From Stomorhina lunata (taxonomy: Eukaryota > Arthropoda > Insecta > Diptera > Rhiniidae): DNA of 64,000 nt. The stretch covers positions 56,806,906-56,870,905 of the forward strand of contig OW121743.1 of NCBI GenBank assembly GCA_933228675.1, written 5' to 3'. Of this stretch, positions 38,481-49,152 are shown piece by piece (the first letter of the stretch is position 1; each line of letters opens with the position of its first letter). Both the position numbers and the translations under genes were made by a program. The notes under the pieces are model-generated. The model searched no databases. It was not told where the DNA came from and saw nothing but the letters and a program-made list of their open reading frames with translations.

Positions 38481-41091
38481 CCTATAGAAGAATTTTTGAT
38501 ACTTAAATTTTTCTATAAGCAATTTTTTATATTAAAGTTTTCCTATAGAAAATTTTTTATATTAAAATTTTTCTATAGAAAAATTTTTGTTATTAAAATG
38601 TTTCGATAGAAAATTTTGATATAAAAATTTTTTTATAGAAAATTTTCGTTTTCAAAAATTTTGGATATTAAATTTTTTTCTTGAGAAAATTTTTGATATT
38701 AAAATTTTTCTATAGAGAATTTTTGATATTAAAACTTTTCTATATGAAATTTTCGTTATCAAAATTTTTCTATAGAAAATTTTCGTTCTCAAAATTTTTT
38801 TGTAGAAAATTTTCATTCTTAAAATCTTTCTATAGAAAATTTTCGTTATCAAAATTTTTCTAAAAAATATTTTCGTTATAAACAGTTTTCGTTATAAAAA
38901 TTTCCGTTATCGTTTTTTTTTAGAAAGTTTTCGTTATCAAAATTTTTGTGTAGAAAACTTTTCTTATCAAAATTTAGCTTTAAAAAATTTTCGTTATTAA
39001 AACTTTTTTATAGAAAACTTTCGCTATTTAATTAGTCTATAAAAAATTTACGATATTATAATTTTTTATAAAAAATTTTCGGTATTAATATTTTCCTACT
39101 GGAAATTTTCGGTATTAAAATTTTTCTATAGAAAATTTTCGGTATTAAAATTTTTCGATAGAAAATTTTCGTTTTAAAATTTTTTTTATACAAAATTTTC
39201 GGTATTAAAATTTTTCTACAGAAAATTTTTGATATTAAAATTTTTTTAAAGAAAATTTCTGACATTAAAATATTTCATATTCAAATTTTTCTATAGAAAA
39301 TTTTTTATATTCAAATTTTGCTATAGAAAGTTTTTAATATTAAAATTTATTTATAGAAAATTCGGTTACTTATATTTTAATTTTTGTTAATAAACATTTT
39401 TCTATAAAAAAATTTTCGGTCTCAAAATTTTTCTATAGAAAATTTTCGGTATTAAAATTTTTCTATAGAAAATTTTCGGTATTAAAATTTTTCTATAGAA
39501 AATTTTCGGTATTAAAATTTTTCTATAGAAAATTTTCGGTATTAAAATTTTTCTATAGAAAATTTTCGGTATTCAAATTTTTCTATAGAAAATTTTCGGT
39601 ATTAAACTTTTTCTATGGAAAATTTTCGGTATTAAAATTTTTCTATAGAAGATTTTCGGTATTAAAATTTTTCTATAGAAAATTTTCGGTATTAAAATTT
39701 TTCTATAGAAAATTTTCGGTATTAAAATTTTTCTATAGAAAATTTTCGGTATTAAACTTTTTCTATGGAAAATTTTCGGTATTAAAATTTTTCTATAGAA
39801 GATTTTCGGTATTAAAATTTTTCTATAGAAAATTTTCGGTATTCAAATTTTTCTATAGAAAATTTTCGGTATTCAAATTTTTCTATAGAAAATTTTCGGT
39901 ATTAAAATTTTTCTATAGAAAATTTTCGGTATTAAAATTTTTCTATAGAAAATTTTCGGTATTAAAATTTTTCTATAGAAAATTTTCGGTATTAAAATTT
40001 TTCTATAGAAAATTTTCGGTATTAAAATTTTTCTATAGAAAATTTTCGGTATTAAAATTTTTCTATAGAAAATTTTCGGTATTATAATTTTTCTATAGAA
40101 AATTTTCGGTATTAAAATTTTTCTATAGAAAATTTTCGGTATTAAAATTTTTCTATAGAAAATTTTCGGTATTAAAATTTTTCTATAGAAAATTTTCGGT
40201 ATTAAAATTTTTCTATAGAAAATTTTCGGTATTAAAATTTTTCTATAGAAGATTTTCGGTATTAAAATTTTTCTATAGAAGACTTTCGGTATTAAAATTT
40301 TTCTATAGAAAATTTTCGGTATTAAAATTTTTCTATAGAAAATTTTCGGTATTACCATTTTTCTACAGAAAATTTTCGGTATTACAGTTTTTCTATAGAT
40401 AGTTTTTCTTTCTTAAAGATTTTTTTTTAGAAAATTTTCGTTCTTAAAATTTTTTTATAGAAAATTATCGATATTAAGATTTTTCTATAGACAATTTTCG
40501 GTATTAAAATATTTTTAAAGAAACTTTTCGGTACATTTTTCTATAGCAAATTTTCGGTTTTAAAATGTTTCTACAGAAAGTTTTCGGTTTTAAAATTTTT
40601 CTATAGAAAATTTTCGGTTTTAAAATATTTGTAAAGAAATTTTCGGTATTAAAATTTTTCTATAGAAGATTTTCGATATTAAAATTTTTCTATAGAAGAC
40701 TGTCGGTATTAAAATTTTTCTATAGAAAATTTTCTACAGAAAATTTTCGGTATTAAAGTTTTTCTATAGAAAATTTTCTTTCTTAAAAATTTTTTTATAG
40801 AAAATTTTCGTTCTTAAAATTTTTTTATAGAAAATTATCGGTATAAAGATTTTTCTATAGACAATTTTCGGTATTAAAATATTTTTAAAGAAACTTTTCG
40901 CTACATTTTTCTATAGCAAATTTTCGGCTTTAAAATATTTCTACAGAAAATTTTCGGTTTTAAAATTTTTCTATAGAAAAATTTCGGTTTTAAAATATTT
41001 TTAAATAAACTTTTCGGTATTAAAATTTTTCGCTAGAAAATTTGCGGTATTAAAATATTTTTGAAGTAACTTTTTGGTATAACAATTTGTT
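38481..41091. repeat. minisatellite array H (30-bp unit)
   Basis: About 85 units of ATTAAAATTTTTCTATAG, AAAATTTTCGGT. Between 39421 and 40370 the 30-bp register holds without slippage for about 32 units. A five-unit block recurs with a 150-bp shift (CTATGGAA then GAAGATT variants at about 39610-39650 and 39760-39800). A ~370-bp segment at about 40380-40620 recurs at about 40750-40990 (AGACAATTTTCGG at 40489 and 40859). The left third (38481-39400) has GATATT, GTTATC and GTTCTT linkers. The minus-strand frame IPKIFYRKIL is a repeat translation (30 = 3 x 10). Confidence 0.93.
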
Positions 41092-41285
41092 CAAAAAGAA
41101 GAGTATTCGCATTTGATCCCAAATCTGTTACATTTATTTATTAACGTAACAGACCAATTTATTGATAAAAAGCCAAAAAATGTTTGCGGAGAAACCAAAA
41201 TTCCTCGACGCGTTTCGATGGTTGGTTAAGCCAGCTCTTCAGGAGGATTATCCCCAATTTAGACAGATCGAAAGCCTCGCATTAT
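41092..41285 (-). mobile_element. hammerhead-bearing repeat, copy 3 (194 bp, inside array H)
   Basis: Inverted relative to 34717-34908 and sharing both of its borders. It carries the same hairpin (CTGTTACG/AATGTAACAG-type, about 41124-41151) and a hammerhead core at 41202-41247. Eroded array-H-type units continue beyond it (41340-41560), so it sits inside the array. No coding sequence is present. Confidence 0.65.
41202..41247 (-). ncRNA. hammerhead ribozyme, type I, copy 3 (complete core)
   Basis: Minus strand: TCCTC (41247-41243), CTGAAGA (41242-41236), stem II GCTGG with CCATC (41221-41217; one C-T mismatch against copy 2), GAAA (41216-41213), CGCGTC (41212-41207), GAGGA (41206-41202). Predicted cleavage lies between 41207 and 41206. 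Core bases are intact, and stems I and III match copy 2 exactly. Confidence 0.72.
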
Positions 41286-41570
41286 AACTATATTTACAAA
41301 CAAAACATTTAAGAATTATGTTTATAAACCCTAAGTAAAATTATCTATAAAAAATTTTCTCTATTCAATTTTTTATTAAAATTTTTGGTATTAAAATTTT
41401 TCTATCGAAAATTTTTGGTATTCAAATTTTTCTATAAAAATGTTTGCTTTAAAATTTGTCTATAGATAGTTTTCAGTGTTAAAATGTTTCTATATAAAAT
41501 TTTCTGTTTAGAATTTTGTGAAGAGAAAATTTTCGTTTTGTTTGTAAAGAAATGTTTTAAAATTTTCCCA
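41286..41570. repeat. eroded tail of minisatellite H
   Basis: From about 41340 there are recognisable units (ATTTTTGGTATTAAAATTTT, TTCTATCGAAAATTTTTGG) decaying toward CGTTTTGTTTG. The first 50 bases after the hammerhead fragment are unassigned. Confidence 0.65.
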
Positions 41571-42363
41571 AAATTTTCCCTACCAATATGGGGCAAAATT
41601 CTACATCATTATCCATTTCAATAAATTTAATTAATGAATTTTGGGATAAAAAACAATTGCACAATTCAAATATTTAGCAGCGACACACAGTAATTATTGA
41701 CACAACTCAAACAACCCCTCGAGTAAAAGATGATGATTTTGTAACAAACATGAAAAACAACCCCCATAAGAAAATGATTTTTTTTTTCTTTCCAAATTTT
41801 AGGAAAAATTCCTAACAACCACCCACTTATAAATGAATTCATATGCAAGACGTGAAAACATATTACTGGTATTTAATTTAAAATTCTAACACTGATTTCA
41901 GAGAGATACCGCGGCAAAACACCAAAACAGATTCAAAGGAACAGATTCACAGAAAAATATTTTTTGCTAACAATTTAAATTTAAATTCAAACACAGACAG
42001 ACAAAAGGAGGGAAATAAAGCGCAACAATGGATGAGACAAAGTCAGGGTGAAGGAAAATCTAACAAAGCTACAAATATAAAATTTTTTTACATTTTCCAC
42101 AACAATTTTCACATCAAAATTTACATATTTTTATGAAAATTTTTCACTTGTTTTTTTTTTAGGAAAAACGAGAAGGGGACAGAATTTCAAAACTAACTGA
42201 GAAAGCAAAGAAAAACAGTAAAAATATTTTCAAATTAAATTTACATATTTGAACAATTTTTAGACAACCAAACAAATTTTTACGGAAAGTAATAAAAAAA
42301 TTAAAAAACAGAAACAAAAAAAAATTAGAATGGAAAAACACTTGTTCAAGAGATTGTTTTTCT
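41571..42363. other. spacer, no recognised gene
   Basis: AT-rich with ordinary complexity. Frames at 41666-41848 and 42159-42341 (minus) show no domain. Confidence 0.45.
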
Positions 42364-42380
42364 ATGATGTTGATACTATT
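42364..42380 (+). repeat. 17-bp direct repeat flanking array I (left)
   Basis: ATGATGTTGATACTATT is repeated exactly at 47256-47272. Similarity continues with CTG and GTTGTTTT on both sides, so the duplicated flank may be 30-45 bp. It brackets an eroded family Y copy that contains array I. Confidence 0.7.
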
Positions 42381-42404
42381 TCTGGCTGCTGATGATGTTG
42401 TTTT

Positions 42405-42445
42405 GTATGTTTATACCCTACACCATTTAATAATAATTTTTTATC
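42405..42445 (-). mobile_element. eroded 3' end of family Y (left of array I)
   Basis: TTTATACCCTACACCA is the mirror of the ...GGTGGTGAAGGGTATAAA end of family Y. The matching start of the element, also inverted, lies at 47205-47255 on the other side of the array. Confidence 0.45.
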
Positions 42446-45400
42446 TGAGAAACAAGTTTTTCTATAGAAAAAACAAGTTTTTCTATAGAAAAAACAAGTT
42501 TTTCTATATAAAAAACAAGTTTTTCTATATAAAAAACAAGTTTTTCTATATAAAAAACAAGTTTTTCTATATAAAAAACAAGTTTTTCTATAGAAAAATC
42601 AAGTTTTTCTATAGAAAAAACAAGTTTTTCTATAGAAAAAACAAGTTTTTCTATAGAAAAAACAAGTTTTTCTATAGAAAAAACAAGTTTTTCTATAGAA
42701 AAAACAAGTTTTTCTATAGAAAAAACAAGTTTTTCTATAGAAAAAACAAGTTTTTCTATAGAAAAAACAAGTTTTTCTATAGAAAAAACAAGTTTTTCTA
42801 TAGAAAAAACAAGTTTTTCTATAGAAAAAACAAGTTTTTCTATAGAAAAAACAAGTTTTTCTATAGAAAAAACAAGTTTTTCTATAGAAAAATTTTGTTT
42901 TTCTATAGAAAAATTAAGTTTTTCTATAGAAAAATTTTGTTTTTCTATAGAAAAATTAAGTTTTTCTATAGAAAAATTTTGTTTTTCTATAGAAAAATTA
43001 AGTTTTTCTATAGAAAAATTAAGTTTTTCTATAGAAAAATTAAGTTTTTCTATAGAAAAATTAAGTTTTTCTATAGAAAAATTAAGTTTTTCTATAGAAA
43101 AATTAAGTTTTTCTATAGAAAAATTAAGTTTTTCTATAGAAAAATTAAGTTTTTCTATAGAAAAATTAAGTTTTTCTATAGAAAAATTAAGTTTTTCTAT
43201 AGAAAAATTAAGTTTTTCTATAGAAAAATTAAGTTTTTCTATAGAAAAATTAAGTTTTTCTATAGAAAAATTAAGTTTTTCTATAGAAAAATTAAGTTTT
43301 TCTATAGAAAAATTAAGTTTTTCTATAGAAAAATTAAGTTTTTCTATAGAAAAATTAAGTTATTCTATAGAAAAACTAAGTTTTTCTATAGAAAAATTAA
43401 GTTTTTCTATAGAAAAATTAAGTTATTCTATAGAAAAATTAAGTTTTTCTATAGAAAAATTAAGTTTTTTTATAGAAAAATTAAGTTTTTCTATAGAAAA
43501 ATTAAGTTTTTCTATAGAAAAATTAAGTTTTTCTATAGAAAAATTAAGTTTTTCTATAGAAAAATTAAGTTTTTCTATAGAAAAATTAAGTTTTTCTATA
43601 GAAAAATTAAGTTTTTCTATAAAAAAATTAAGTTTTTCTATGGAAAAATTAAGTTTTTCTATAGAAAAATTAAGTTTTTCTATAGAAAAATTAAGTTTTT
43701 CTATAGAAAAATTAAGTTTTTCTATAGAAAAATTAAGTTTTTCTATAGAAAAATTAAGTTTTTCTATAGAAAAATTAAGTTTTTCTATAGAAAAATTAAG
43801 TTTTTCTATAGAAAAATTAAGTTTTTCTATAGAAAAATTAAGTTTTTCTATAGAAAAATTAAGTTTTTCTATAGAAAAATTAAGTTTTTCTATAGAAAAA
43901 TTAAGTTTTTCTATAGAAAAATTAAGTTTTTCTATAGAAAAATTAAGTTTTTCTATAGAAAAATTAAGTTTTTCTATAGAAAAATTAAGTTTTTCTATAG
44001 AAAAATTAAGTTTTTCTATAGAAAAATTAAGTTTTTCTATAGAAAAATTAAGTTTTTCTATAGAAAAATTAAGTTTTTCTATAGAAAAATTAAGTTTTTC
44101 TATAGAAAAATTAAGTTTTTCTATAGAAAAATTAAGTTTTTCTATAGAAAAATTAAGTTTTTCTATAGAAAAATTAAGTTTTTCTATAGAAAAATTAAGT
44201 TTTTCTATAGAAAAATTAAGTTTTTCTATAGAAAAATTAAGTTTTTCTATAGAAAAATTAAGTTTTTCTATAGAAAAATTAAGTTTTTCTATAGAAAAAT
44301 TAAGTTTTTCTATAGAAAAATTAAGTTTTTCTATAGAAAAATTAAGTTTTTCTATAGAAAAATTAAGTTTTTCTATAGAAAAATTAAGTTTTTCTATAGA
44401 AAAATTAAGTTTTTCTATAGAAAAATTAAGTTTTTCTATAGAAAAATTAAGTTTTTCTATAGAAAAATTAAGTTTTTCTATAGAAAAATTAAGTTTTTCT
44501 ATAGAAAAATTAAGTTTTTCTATAGAAAAATTAAGTTTTTCTATAGAAAAATTAAGTTTTTCTATAGAAAAATTAAGTTTTTCTATAGAAAAATTAAGTT
44601 TTTCTATAGAAAAATTAAGTTTTTCTATAGAAAAATTAAGTTTTTCTATAGAAAAATTAAGTTTTTCTATAGAAAAATTAAGTTTTTCTATAGAAAAATT
44701 AAGTTTTTCTATAGAAAAATTAAGTTTTTCTATAGAAAAATTAAGTTTTTCTATAGAAAAATTAAGTTTTTCTATAGAAAAATTAAGTTTTTCTATAGAA
44801 AAATTAAGTTTTTCTATGGAAAAATTAAGTTCTTCTATAGAAAAATTAAGTTTTTCTATAGAAAAATTAAGTTTTTCTATAGAAAAATTAAGTTTTTCTA
44901 TAGAAAAATTAAGTTTTTCTATAGAAAAATTAAGTTTTTCTATAGAAAAATTAAGTTTTTCTATAGAAAAATTAAGTTTTTCTATAGAAAAATTAAGTTT
45001 TTCTATAGAAAAATTAAGTTTTTCTATAGAAAAATTAAGTTTTTCTATAGAAAAATTAAGTTTTTCTATAGAAAAATTAAGTTTTTCTATAGAAAAATTA
45101 AGTTTTTCTATAGAAAAATTAAGTTTTTCTATAGAAAAATTAAGTTTTTCTATAGAAAAATTAAGTTTTTCTATAGAAAAATTAAGTTTTTCTATAGAAA
45201 AATTAAGTTTTTCTATAGAAAAATTAAGTTTTTCTATAGAAAAATTAAGTTTTTCTATAGAAAAATTAAGTTTTTCTATAGAAAAATTAAGTTTTTCTAT
45301 AGAAAAATTAAGTTTTTCTATAGAAAAATTAAGTTTTTCTATAGAAAAATTAAGTTTTTCTATAGAAAAATTAAGTTTTTCTATAGAAAAATTAAGTTTT

Positions 45401-47190
45401 TCTATAGAAAAATTAAGTTTTTCTATAGAAAAATTAAGTTTTTCTATAGAAAAATTAAGTTTTTCTATAGAAAAATTAAGTTTTTCTATAGAAAAATTAA
45501 GTTTTTCTATAGAAAAATTAAGTTTTTCTATAGAAAAATTAAGTTTTTCTATAGAAAAATTAAGTTTTTCTATAGAAAAATTAAGTTTTTCTATAGAAAA
45601 ATTAAGTTTTTCTATAGAAAAATTAAGTTTTTCTATAGAAAAATTAAGTTTTTCTATAGAAAAATTAAGTTTTTCTATAGAAAAATTAAGTTTTTCTATA
45701 GAAAAGTTAAGTTTTTCTATAGAAAAATTAAGTTTTTCTATAGAAAAATTAAGTTTTTCTATAGAAAAATTAAGTTTTTCTATAGAAAAATTAAGTTTTT
45801 CTATAGAAAAATTAAGTTTTTCTATAGAAAAATTAAGTTTTTCTATAGAAAAATTAAGTTTTTCTATAGAAAAATTAAGTTTTTCTATAGAAAAATTAAG
45901 TTTTTCTATAGAAAAATTAAGTTTTTCTATAGAAAAATTAAGTTTTTCTATTGAAAAATTAAGTTTTTCTATAGAAAAATTAAGTTTTTCTATAGAAAAA
46001 TTAAGTTTTTCTATAGAAAAATTAAGTTTTTCTATAGAAAAATTAAGTTTTTCTATAGAAAAATTAAGTTTTTCTATAGAAAAATTAAGTTTTTCTATAG
46101 AAAAATTAAGTTTTTCTATAGAAAAATTAAGTTTTTCTATAGAAAAATTAAGTTTTTCTATAGAAAAATTAAGTTTTTCTATAGAAAAATTAAGTTTTTC
46201 TATAGAAAAATTAAGTTTTTCTATAGAAATATTAAGTTTTTCTATAGAAAAATTAAGTTTTTCTATAGAAAAATTAAGTTTTTCTATAGAAAAATTAAGT
46301 TTTTCTATAGAAAAATTAAGTTTTTCTATAGAAAAATTAAGTTTTTCTATAGAAAAATTAAGTTTTTCTATAGAAAAATTAAGTTTTTCTATAGAAAAAT
46401 TAAGTTTTTCTATAGAAAAATTAGGTTTTTCTATAGAAAAATTAGGTTTTTCTATAAAAAAATTAAGTTTTTCTATAGAAAAATTAAGTTTTTGTATCGA
46501 AAAATTAAGTTTTTCTATAGAAAAATTAAGTTTTTCTATAGAAAAATTAAGTGTTTCTATAGAAAAATTAAGTTTTTCTATAGAAAAATTAAGTTTTTCT
46601 ATAGAAAAATTAAGTTTTTTTATAGAAAAATTAAGTTTTTTTATAGAAAAATTAAGTTTTTCTATAGAAAAATTAAGTTTTCCTATAGAAAAATTAAGTT
46701 TTTCTATAGAAAAATTATGTTTTTCTATAGAAAAATTAAGTTTTTCTATAGAAAAATTAAGTTTTTCTATAGAAAAATTAAGTTTTTCTATAGAAAAATT
46801 AAGTTTTTCTATAGAAAAATTAAGTTTTTCTATAGAAAAATTAAGTTTTTCTATAGAAAAATTAAGTTTTTCTATAGAAAAATTAAGTTTTTCTATAGAA
46901 AAATTAAGTTTTTCTATAGAAAAATTAAGTTTTTCTATAGAAAAATTAAGTTTTTCTATAGAAAAATTAAGTTTTTCTATAGAAAAATTAAGTTTTTCTA
47001 TAGAAAAATTAAGTTTTTCTATAGAAAAATTAAGTTTTTCTATAGAAAAATTAAGTTTTTCTATAGAAAAATTAAGTTTTTCTATAGAAAAATTAAGTTT
47101 TTCTATAGAAAAATTAAGTTTTTCTATAGAAAAATTAAGTTTTTGTATAGTAAAATTAAGTTTTTCTATAGAAAAATTAAATTTTTCTAT
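42446..47190. repeat. minisatellite array I (21-bp unit), very homogeneous
   Basis: About 225 units of AAGTTTTTCTATAG, AAAAATT. Units at 42446-42880 have the linker AAACAAG. At about 42880-43000 TTTTG and TTAAG linkers alternate (a short dimer phase). From about 43000 to 47190 nearly all are TTAAG, with scattered single-base changes. The palindrome TTTTTCTATAGAAAAA is the shared core. Since 21 is a multiple of three, several frames stay open for up to 1196 codons (FFYRKIK and LSFSIEK heptads); I see no evidence that they are translated. Confidence 0.96.
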
Positions 47191-47255
47191 TGTGATATGT
47201 TGGGTGTAAAATGTTAGGACCTGACCGCCTAAAATACTTTTTTACTTGTTTTTAC
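47191..47255 (-). mobile_element. eroded 5' end of family Y (right of array I)
   Basis: The mirror reads ACAAGTAAAAAAGTATTTTA, then GGCGGTCAGGTC, then ACATTTTACACCCAAC. This follows the order of the family Y start (ACAAGTAAGAAAGNGCTATA, GTCGGTCAAG, ATACCCTTCACCAC) with many substitutions. Together with 42405-42445 it makes array I an internal part of an old family Y copy. Confidence 0.5.
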
Positions 47256-47272
47256 ATGATGTTGATACTATT
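47256..47272 (+). repeat. 17-bp direct repeat flanking array I (right)
   Basis: Exact second copy of the 42364-42380 sequence, followed by GCTGTTGTTTT. Confidence 0.7.
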
Positions 47273-48660
47273 GCTGTTGTTTTTTTTTTGATATTTTTTA
47301 ATACTCATATTAGGTTTTTGTTTTTCCGGGGATGATAAAATTATAAATTCTCATAAAATTTATGCATATTTCAATATTTACACTTATGTATATGTATGGA
47401 TGCATAATCACACAAACACATGTGTTCAGACACATGTTTTCACACACACACACACACACACATAGAAACACTTTGTAATGATATCAAATGAAATGATAGT
47501 AATTTTTTCAGATTAATTTTTAATCTAAAATCTTATCACGTGTCATAACACATTATATGTATGCAAGCGTTGTATAATATCGTTAGATGAAATGGAAAAT
47601 GGCATATCAGATTTCAATAACTTATTTTTTGATTTTCAGAAACTTTTGTCGAATATGCTCAATTTCATTTAAGAATAATAGAAATTAGGAAAATCTTTAT
47701 ATTTTTCATACATCGTTCTACATTCCACCTCACGCTATACAATTGTCTAATAACCATAAAATAATAAATACCTACAAACATTTTTATGTTTCACACACAT
47801 TTACTCTAAATACATGAATTTCTCTCACCCACATTTCAAATATCCTTCAATTTATCCTTATGCACAAAAAATATCCATATGAAACATGTGTATAAAACAT
47901 GTGACTTTTGATTATTGTTTCCATAATCGGATTTAAACCAGAAATATAATAGTTTTTATGACACAAAGAAGAAAAAAATTAAACAAAATCATATTCAAAA
48001 ATCTTTAGCTTATTTTACTTTATTCATATACGGAGATAAAGATTATCTGAAATGAAATCATCTGTGGCCTGTAAATTTCTATAGAGTTGTCATAGTTTTT
48101 ATTGAGTTGTAAATAAAAATAATCCTTATTGATGAAATTATTTTTAGGAAGACTTTATAAAAGAATTAAATATTTGAAATACATATTAAGGTTAGGCATA
48201 CATATATAGCTCATTTATGTCAATAATAGCATAACTCATAATTCTAATTCCTAGAAAAATACCTTAAAAACTGTATAAGTATGTTTACACTTTCTTGAAA
48301 ATATTTTCAATACAAAATGTGTTCTTTCAAAAACTAATGATTTTTCTGCAGCTAAAACTTCAATTTTCCTCAATTATACTATTAAACAAAGGAAAATGTT
48401 TGTAAGCACCCATTACTCAAAATCTGGCTATAAGATTTAGAAAAATTAAAACGGTTTTAAAATCAGCGTATCCGAATTATTAAATTAGATATATATCAGA
48501 AGTAGGTCACTTTCCTTGTTAAGCCATGTTTTCAAATTCGAGGTTCAAATTATTTTCCTTCTCAATGAGGCATACTATGAATAATATATCATATTCTGCT
48601 TGGGTTCCAGCCCCAATCGCTGTCACATTTTTTATAATTACTATTATTATTCTAGTTCAA
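47273..48660. other. spacer with a short CA tract
   Basis: (CA)10-type tract at about 47442-47462. Otherwise AT-rich with no recurrent repeat; the frame at 48526-48708 runs into family Y and is not called. Confidence 0.5.
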
Positions 48661-49038
48661 AAACAAGTAAGAAAGTGCTATAGTCGATCAAGCCCGACTA
48701 TACTATAATATTCACCACTAAGGTCAAAGGTGTTATTTCTCCTGTAAAAACACAAATATTTGCTTAAATTGTCACCATAAAAACATTTTCTTAAAACTTA
48801 TATATTTAAGCTGTTTCCGTTATTTGGACTTATATCTCGAAATTTGTCAAATTGATTACAGTTATTACAAAAATTATGTGTACAATAAATAAACATAAAA
48901 TTCCCATAATCTTTAGATTTACGAGCGTTTTAGTGATTTTGGTCTCATTTAGTGCGTTTATAAAGAAGAGTTTATATGGGAGCTATGGTCAAATGTGGAC
49001 CGATTTAAACGAAATTTGGTACAGTGATTAATGTTTAC
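48661..49038 (+). mobile_element. family Y, copy 3 (5' fragment)
   Basis: Starts ACAAGTAAGAAAGTGCTATA and follows 3172-3580 up to CAGTGATTAATGTTTAC, where the hairpin-ended element begins. The rest of family Y is not found on the far side, so the fragment was cut off and not just split. Confidence 0.65.
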
Positions 49039-49121
49039 AGTACCTGGTTGACCGATCCTTGCTCGGAGCTTTATGATAAGCATTTTGTGCAAATTCTTAT
49101 ATTCTTAAACGAGCACTAATT

Positions 49122-49152
<31 letters not shown>

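Noticed and set aside
38652..40358. Minus-strand frame IPKIFYRKIL repeated 16 times (39873-40358) and similar frames
   Set aside because: 30-bp array translation with no flanking domain.
10150..41570. CRISPR-like repeat-spacer structure in the minisatellites
   Set aside because: Linkers are not unique spacers, units are nearly identical end to end, and the sequence is plainly eukaryotic.
42364..47217. Frames of 1196, 1189 and 241 codons made of FFYRKIK or LSFSIEK heptads, possible fibrous protein
   Set aside because: The 21-bp period keeps frames open automatically. The shared palindromic core also occurs in 29-31-bp arrays where frames do not persist in the same way, so selection on DNA or mutation explains it better.
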